Shown piece after piece: positions 59,843 to 64,000 of a stretch of DNA of 64,000 bases (positions are counted from its first letter, which is position 1; every line of letters starts with the position of its first letter). Source of the stretch: an uncultured Candidatus Saccharibacteria bacterium (lineage in GTDB: Bacteria > Patescibacteriota > Saccharimonadia > Saccharimonadales > Saccharimonadaceae). The notes under the pieces are model-generated. The model searched no databases. It worked only from the letters and a program-made list of their open reading frames with translations, and was not told the DNA's origin. A program made the translations under genes and the position numbers. The stretch is from contig CALIMM010000012.1 of NCBI GenBank assembly GCA_938045445.1, positions 1 through 64,000 of the forward strand. Direction: 5' to 3'.

Positions 59843-61120
59843 TTAGTACCAACTGACACGCTGCCCACTGCCGAGAAACGTGCTAGTCGTCTTTGTGTTC
59901 TTTTGAGTTGGCGCATTTTCGGGCTTCTTGGCAAAGGAGCGACGATACGAGCTCTCAAATACATTTGAGTGGTTTTGCGTAGGCATGTTGCCCGTATTCT
60001 TGTTGTATTTATTCGGCGTATGAGGCCGAGCATTGTGCGTGGCGGGCTGCTCTTCGGTTTGCTGCTTTGCTTTGTCCTTGTTGCGGATGAGCTCCTGCAT
60101 GGCTGGTGAGTGGTTAATGAGATCCCCTATCATCGCAAGGTCATCAATCGTAGCATCACTGGCTGCTGCGTCATGAGCGGTGAAGATGCCATTATTATAG
60201 TTGCTTACCCGCTGCGCAATCCCTGGGTCAGCCTGCTTTATATCATCAAAGGTCATCTCACCATTCTTCACACTATCGAGCAGCTCTTCGCCCAGTGCAG
60301 CACACACTAGCTCGTACGACTCGTGGTGGTTCAGCAATTTGCCATGATCACGTGCGTTTTGCTCGTTCATTGTGTCGGTGCCCGTTTTTTGCTCTTCCAC
60401 CGCTGCATCAATCGCTGCAACAGTCGTCAGTTTATTAACACGTGCTTCTGTCTTGTCATCAACATTAAAGCCAGCGTTCTCAACTGCTGCAGTTGTAGCT
60501 GTTTTTTGTTTTTCAAACTGATTCCTCGTTGGCTGATCGTTGATTGTCTTGACAAGATTACCTACTTCCTCTCGAGCACCAAGTGTCGAGCCACCATTGG
60601 CTTGGCGTAATGTTTCTGCTGTGTCACCATCGAGTTTCTTCGTCACACTCACAGTGTTGATGGCAGGGTTGTTTGAGAAGAAGTGCGTGCCTTTGTTGTC
60701 TTCCTCTTCATCCGTTGGTGGCTCCTGCTCTGGTAGGGGTGTATCGCGCTCAATATCATCAGCCACTTCAGGGTCAGTCTTGTTGTTTAGGTCGTCATAT
60801 ACACCAGCAACGATCGCTTCAGCCTCGTTGTGTGGTTTATACAGCGCATTCACCTGCGCGGCAAGGTCATCCATCCGCGGGTCGGGGTCGCTATTCTCTG
60901 GCGTGGTGGCGTCTGGTGTAGTGGCGTCTATTTTGTCGAAGGTAGTGCCGCTGGGCGCGCTGTTGCCACCAAGGCCAGCGTAGAGACTATTAACAGCAGC
61001 TTCATTTTCGGCTTGTTGCTGCGTGGCTGTTTTGTCATATCCTTTGCGGTGCGGCTTCATCTCGAGCGTCGCTCGCTGATCTGGGCTCAAATCTCTACCG
61101 TTTGGTGGCATTAAGGTCAT
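59843..61120 (-). CDS. unknown acidic soluble protein, 425 residues
   Basis: No family recognised. The N-terminal ~170 residues are polar and acidic, with D/T/P/E-rich runs (TPENSDPDPRMDD, EQEPPTDEEED), likely disordered. A helical middle (about 180-340) follows, then a basic, Asn-rich tail ending RVSWY. No signal or membrane segment. GGAG lies 9 bp before the ATG. A 14-bp direct repeat (AGTACCAACT.ACAC near 59818 and 59846) duplicates the 3' end just after the stop. Confidence 0.72.
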   Translation of the reverse strand: MTLMPPNGRDLSPDQRATLEMKPHRKGYDKTATQQQAENEAAVNSLYAGLGGNSAPSGTTFDKIDATTPDATTPENSDPDPRMDDLAAQVNALYKPHNEAEAIVAGVYDDLNNKTDPEVADDIERDTPLPEQEPPTDEEEDNKGTHFFSNNPAINTVSVTKKLDGDTAETLRQANGGSTLGAREEVGNLVKTINDQPTRNQFEKQKTATTAAVENAGFNVDDKTEARVNKLTTVAAIDAAVEEQKTGTDTMNEQNARDHGKLLNHHESYELVCAALGEELLDSVKNGEMTFDDIKQADPGIAQRVSNYNNGIFTAHDAAASDATIDDLAMIGDLINHSPAMQELIRNKDKAKQQTEEQPATHNARPHTPNKYNKNTGNMPTQNHSNVFESSYRRSFAKKPENAPTQKNTKTTSTFLGSGQRVSWY

Positions 61121-61266
61121 AAGGGGTATCTCCGTGAGTGTATTGTTATTCGTTTGTTACACAATAGAACCTCCCGCAAGAAAAGTCAAGCCAGCATAGC
61201 CTAGCGCTTTTTATACCGAGCCACTGTGCGCATACAGAGCGGGAGAGTAGATGTGTAGTCCGTCCG

Positions 61267-62067
61267 CTAGGCCGCGCGGACAAGTGTGTCTTTGTCATCA
61301 TGGCGAGCAGGATCATGCTGAGTTTTACTCGCACCCGCTTGGGCAGCATCTTTACTACCCCACTCATTCAAATACACTGTTGGTTCGCTGTTTGCTGCGT
61401 GAGGGCTGAGTATTTTGCCCGTTACAATTCGTGATTCATCACCGTAGCAATCGATATGATACACTGCCTCACCACCCTGCTCTGCCTCTGTAGTCACGAC
61501 GATACGTGCATCGGCCGCTGCGGGCAAGATGCCCATTTCAGCCAGCTTCTCATGTGTCTCTGTCGTATATTGGTATGCATTGATCACTCGCACCTCATAC
61601 GGCTCACCACCCACATCACAGCAGACCACTCGCCAATCGGCCAGATCCATCGAGCCAAACCGAGAGTGGTCAATTGCAACCATATCCCCCTGTGGACTAT
61701 GCAAAAAGCCAAAAGTCGGCACTGTTTTTTGCTCTAGCTTTTGCAGCGCAGCGCAGGTCTCTTCCACAGACAGGTTTTGTGCATAAATCTCAGCCCGTCT
61801 TGCTTCTCGCAAGAGATGCTCAACCTTTGCCTCCTGCTGCGCGCGCCGCTCCATCTCCGCCTCAGTCAGGGGCTGCAGCTCACCACTCGCCTGGGCCGCT
61901 TCGATGATAGCACTGCGCATAGCGTCGTAGCTAGTGGGAAGTTGCTCGGGGGTGTAGTGGTCTACGCTATCAACGTACTCCGGTAGCTCATTTGGGTTAG
62001 GCAGCTCAACGCCAGCCCGCTCTTCACCATTAGAAAATGATGGATATACTACTTCACGCTGTGCCAT
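61267..62067 (-). CDS. unknown soluble protein, 266 residues
   Basis: No family recognised. A polar start with PNPNELPEYVD, an acidic coiled-coil segment (about 65-115: TEAEMERRAQQEAKVEHLLR), then a beta-rich half with VVCCDVGGEPYEVRVINAY, ARIVVTTEAEQGG and VYHIDCYGDESRIV. A pair of adjacent Cys and a third Cys are present. No membrane segment. GAGG lies 7 bp before ATG 62067. It is next to polA with a 95-bp gap and may share its direction of transcription. Confidence 0.72.
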   Translation of the reverse strand: MAQREVVYPSFSNGEERAGVELPNPNELPEYVDSVDHYTPEQLPTSYDAMRSAIIEAAQASGELQPLTEAEMERRAQQEAKVEHLLREARRAEIYAQNLSVEETCAALQKLEQKTVPTFGFLHSPQGDMVAIDHSRFGSMDLADWRVVCCDVGGEPYEVRVINAYQYTTETHEKLAEMGILPAAADARIVVTTEAEQGGEAVYHIDCYGDESRIVTGKILSPHAANSEPTVYLNEWGSKDAAQAGASKTQHDPARHDDKDTLVRAA

Positions 62068-62161
62068 GCCCAACCTCTATTCTGTTTTGCTTGTGATGGC
62101 CCAGATTATACACCACTCTCGATACTTTGTCTATAGTCTGACCTCTGTTCGATTGGTGTTC

Positions 62162-64000
62162 TTAGACCTGTCCCCAATTATCACCAATCGAGACATCGAC
62201 CTTGAGCTTAACGCCAAGCTGAGGGTAGATATTTTCCATTGTCTCGCGTAGGATGTGGCTCACCTGCTCGGCATGGGCGCGCGGACACTCTACCATAATG
62301 CTATCGTGGATCTGCACCACCTGCCAGCCCAGCGGCTGGCCATCGCCGTCGGCTAGCTGCTCTCCAGCTTGGGCCAGCTTGTCTTCCACCGCTAGCATGG
62401 CGAGCTTCATGAGGTCGGCCTCGGTGCCTTGGATCGGCATATTGGCAGCCGCTCGCTCGGCAGCGCTGCGCACCGCAAAGTTACGCGACACAACATCCGG
62501 CGTCCAGCGGCGGCGGCCAAACAGCGTCTGGACAAAGCCCGCATCATGCGCCTGCTGGATGGTCTGCGCCATATAGGCCTTGAGCTTAGGCCGAAGGCGG
62601 TAGTATTCATCGATGAAGTGCTGCGCCTCGGCATAACTCATCTGCGCGGCGGCGGCCAGGCCATGCTGGCTCATCCCATAGAGCACCCCAAAGTTCACCA
62701 CCTTGGCCCGGCGGCGCTGCTCCTTTGTCACCACGTCGAGTGGTACCCCATACACCTGGGCGGCCGTGTTCGCGTGGATATCAATATCGGTATTAAAATC
62801 GCGAATCATCGCCTCCTCCCCCGACAGCACCGCCGCCAGGCGCAGCTCAAACTGCGAATAGTCGGCATTGACAAATACATTACCCGGCGCTGGCACAAAG
62901 GCATCGCGAACGTGCCGCCCCAGCTCGCTGCGAATCGGGATGTTTTGCAAATTTGGGTCGGTACTACTGAGCCGGCCCGTCGCCACCACATCTTGGTTGA
63001 AAGTAGTGTGGATATAGCCTGCGTCGTCGGTTAGCTGCGGCAGCGCTTCGACATACGTGTTTTGCAGCTTCGTCAGCTCGCGGTAGCGCTCCACTAGCCC
63101 AATAATCGGGTGATGCGGCCGGAGCTTATCCAGCTCCTTCTGGCCAGTCGAGTAACCCGTCTTGCCCTTCTTAATGCCCGCTGTTGGCAGCTGGAGCTTG
63201 ACAAAGAGTGCCTCGGCCAGTTGGGCCGGGCTGCCGATATTTAGCTCATACCCCACCATGCTATAGATTTGCTGCTGCAACTCGGCGATCTCGCTGCTGA
63301 GGGTGCGCTGCATCGCCGCAAGTGTGCGACTATCGAGCCGGATACCGCGCCACTCCATCCGCGCCAGCACAGGGATGAGCGGAAAGTCCATCGTCCGTGC
63401 CACCCGGGCAAGCTCGGGCAGCGCATCAAGCGCCTGAGCTTGCTCGTCGTACACTGCCCACAGCGCGCTAATGGCCAGGCGTGGGTCGTCGAGTGACTCT
63501 AGCCCCGCGAGATCAGCCAGCGCCCGCGACGTGCGCAGGGGATTGAGCAAGAACGACCCCTGGGCGGTATCATGCCTCACCACTGGTAATTGCTGCACCC
63601 CACGGGCCAGCAATTGGCGCAATAATTCCTTCGTGCGGTGCCCGACAATTGGCACATGCGGAATAACATCAATCGCATCACGCCAGCTCAGGCGGGCTGC
63701 CTTACCTCGCTCGTGGCTCACCCACACACCGCCCTCGACTGGCCAGACCAGCAACTCCTTGGCCATCAGGAAGAGTGCCTTAGCCTGGTGAGCAGGCAGC
63801 TCAGTCGCATGCTGCACCACTGGTGTATCGGGTGGCTGAGCACTCTCTGCCGCTTGCATCTGCGGCGGCAATTGGCGCAGCAAGCTACGAAACTCCAGCC
63901 GCCGCAACATCGCCCGCACCGCCGCTGGGTCACAGTTATCCATTGCCATCGCTGCTCGATCAAGCGTCACTGGTGCATCGGTATACAGCCGGGCTAGCTC
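62162..64000 (-). CDS. polA: DNA polymerase I, C-terminal part (5' end outside window)
   Basis: 612 residues are visible, open to the right edge. The first ~40 residues match the end of the 5'-3' exonuclease domain (ELARLYTDAPVTLD...LEFRSLL). The middle (about 60-230) is a degenerate 3'-5' exonuclease-like domain without the DxE residues, so proofreading is not expected. The polymerase domain is intact: TGRLSSTDPNLQNIP (motif near palm), DYSQFELRLAA with the first catalytic Asp, the O-helix RRRAKVVNFGVLYGMS, and QIHDSIMVE with the second Asp. Last gene in the window. Confidence 0.96.
   Translation of the reverse strand, partial: ELARLYTDAPVTLDRAAMAMDNCDPAAVRAMLRRLEFRSLLRQLPPQMQAAESAQPPDTPVVQHATELPAHQAKALFLMAKELLVWPVEGGVWVSHERGKAARLSWRDAIDVIPHVPIVGHRTKELLRQLLARGVQQLPVVRHDTAQGSFLLNPLRTSRALADLAGLESLDDPRLAISALWAVYDEQAQALDALPELARVARTMDFPLIPVLARMEWRGIRLDSRTLAAMQRTLSSEIAELQQQIYSMVGYELNIGSPAQLAEALFVKLQLPTAGIKKGKTGYSTGQKELDKLRPHHPIIGLVERYRELTKLQNTYVEALPQLTDDAGYIHTTFNQDVVATGRLSSTDPNLQNIPIRSELGRHVRDAFVPAPGNVFVNADYSQFELRLAAVLSGEEAMIRDFNTDIDIHANTAAQVYGVPLDVVTKEQRRRAKVVNFGVLYGMSQHGLAAAAQMSYAEAQHFIDEYYRLRPKLKAYMAQTIQQAHDAGFVQTLFGRRRWTPDVVSRNFAVRSAAERAAANMPIQGTEADLMKLAMLAVEDKLAQAGEQLADGDGQPLGWQVVQIHDSIMVECPRAHAEQVSHILRETMENIYPQLGVKLKVDVSIGDNWGQV

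Overview
The window reads as chromosomal DNA of a small-genome bacterium of the candidate phyla radiation (Patescibacteria), most plausibly Saccharibacteria (TM7). This is inference. It rests on a compact type IV pilus operon, a rpsF-ssb-rpsR operon with no rplI after it, many short proteins of no recognisable family, few biosynthetic genes, and surface proteins suited to life on another cell. TGA works as a stop codon, so the standard bacterial code applies. Genes run mostly on the minus strand.

Layout. 1-1.5 kb: the 3' part of a large serine recombinase running into the 3' end of tRNA-Arg(CCU), which looks like the edge of an integrated element. 1.6-12.2 kb: a pilM-N-O-x-B-T-C pilus operon, an unknown gene broken or switched at a poly-C tract, and an 804-residue secreted protein. 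This block is bracketed by two inverted copies (A and B) of a structured repeat. 12.4-15.3 kb: ychF, a CPBP protease and tlyA. 15.3-23.1 kb: a gene-poor, A+T-rich stretch holding only efp, rpsF-ssb-rpsR and one unknown gene, with about 5 kb of non-coding DNA rich in T-tract-GCA motifs. 23.1-35.7 kb: rpsL-rpsG with a long leader, an MFS transporter, a lone pheA, ftsK, RNase J, and an Rrf2 regulator with a YhgE/Pip exporter. 35.9-47.9 kb: a methyltransferase, a uracil-DNA glycosylase lacking its Fe-S cysteines, a PadR-ABC-permease operon, pnp, and a membrane-anchored Spherulin4-type glycosidase. 48-64 kb: a GNAT enzyme, rpsO, an aldose epimerase, truB, a DHH-like protein, rpsT, a HAD-mutM-holA operon, several unknown proteins, and polA running off the right edge.

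Cross-cutting signals. (1) At least four interspersed intergenic elements of 115-140 bp share two internal hairpins and a terminal stem whose sequence changes while its pairing is kept. (2) About fifteen first-gene starts lie 5-8 bp after a sigma70-type -10 box, pointing to widespread leaderless mRNAs, while genes inside operons carry Shine-Dalgarno sites. (3) Two simple-sequence tracts sit where length change would switch a gene: C9 inside the start of an open frame, and (CT)7 inside a promoter spacer. (4) Autoregulatory-looking operators precede the padR and rrf2 operons.

Together the pilus, secreted protein, anchored glycosidase, YhgE/Pip and ABC exporters form the cell-surface equipment. 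The rest is mostly translation, RNA turnover, DNA repair and replication housekeeping.
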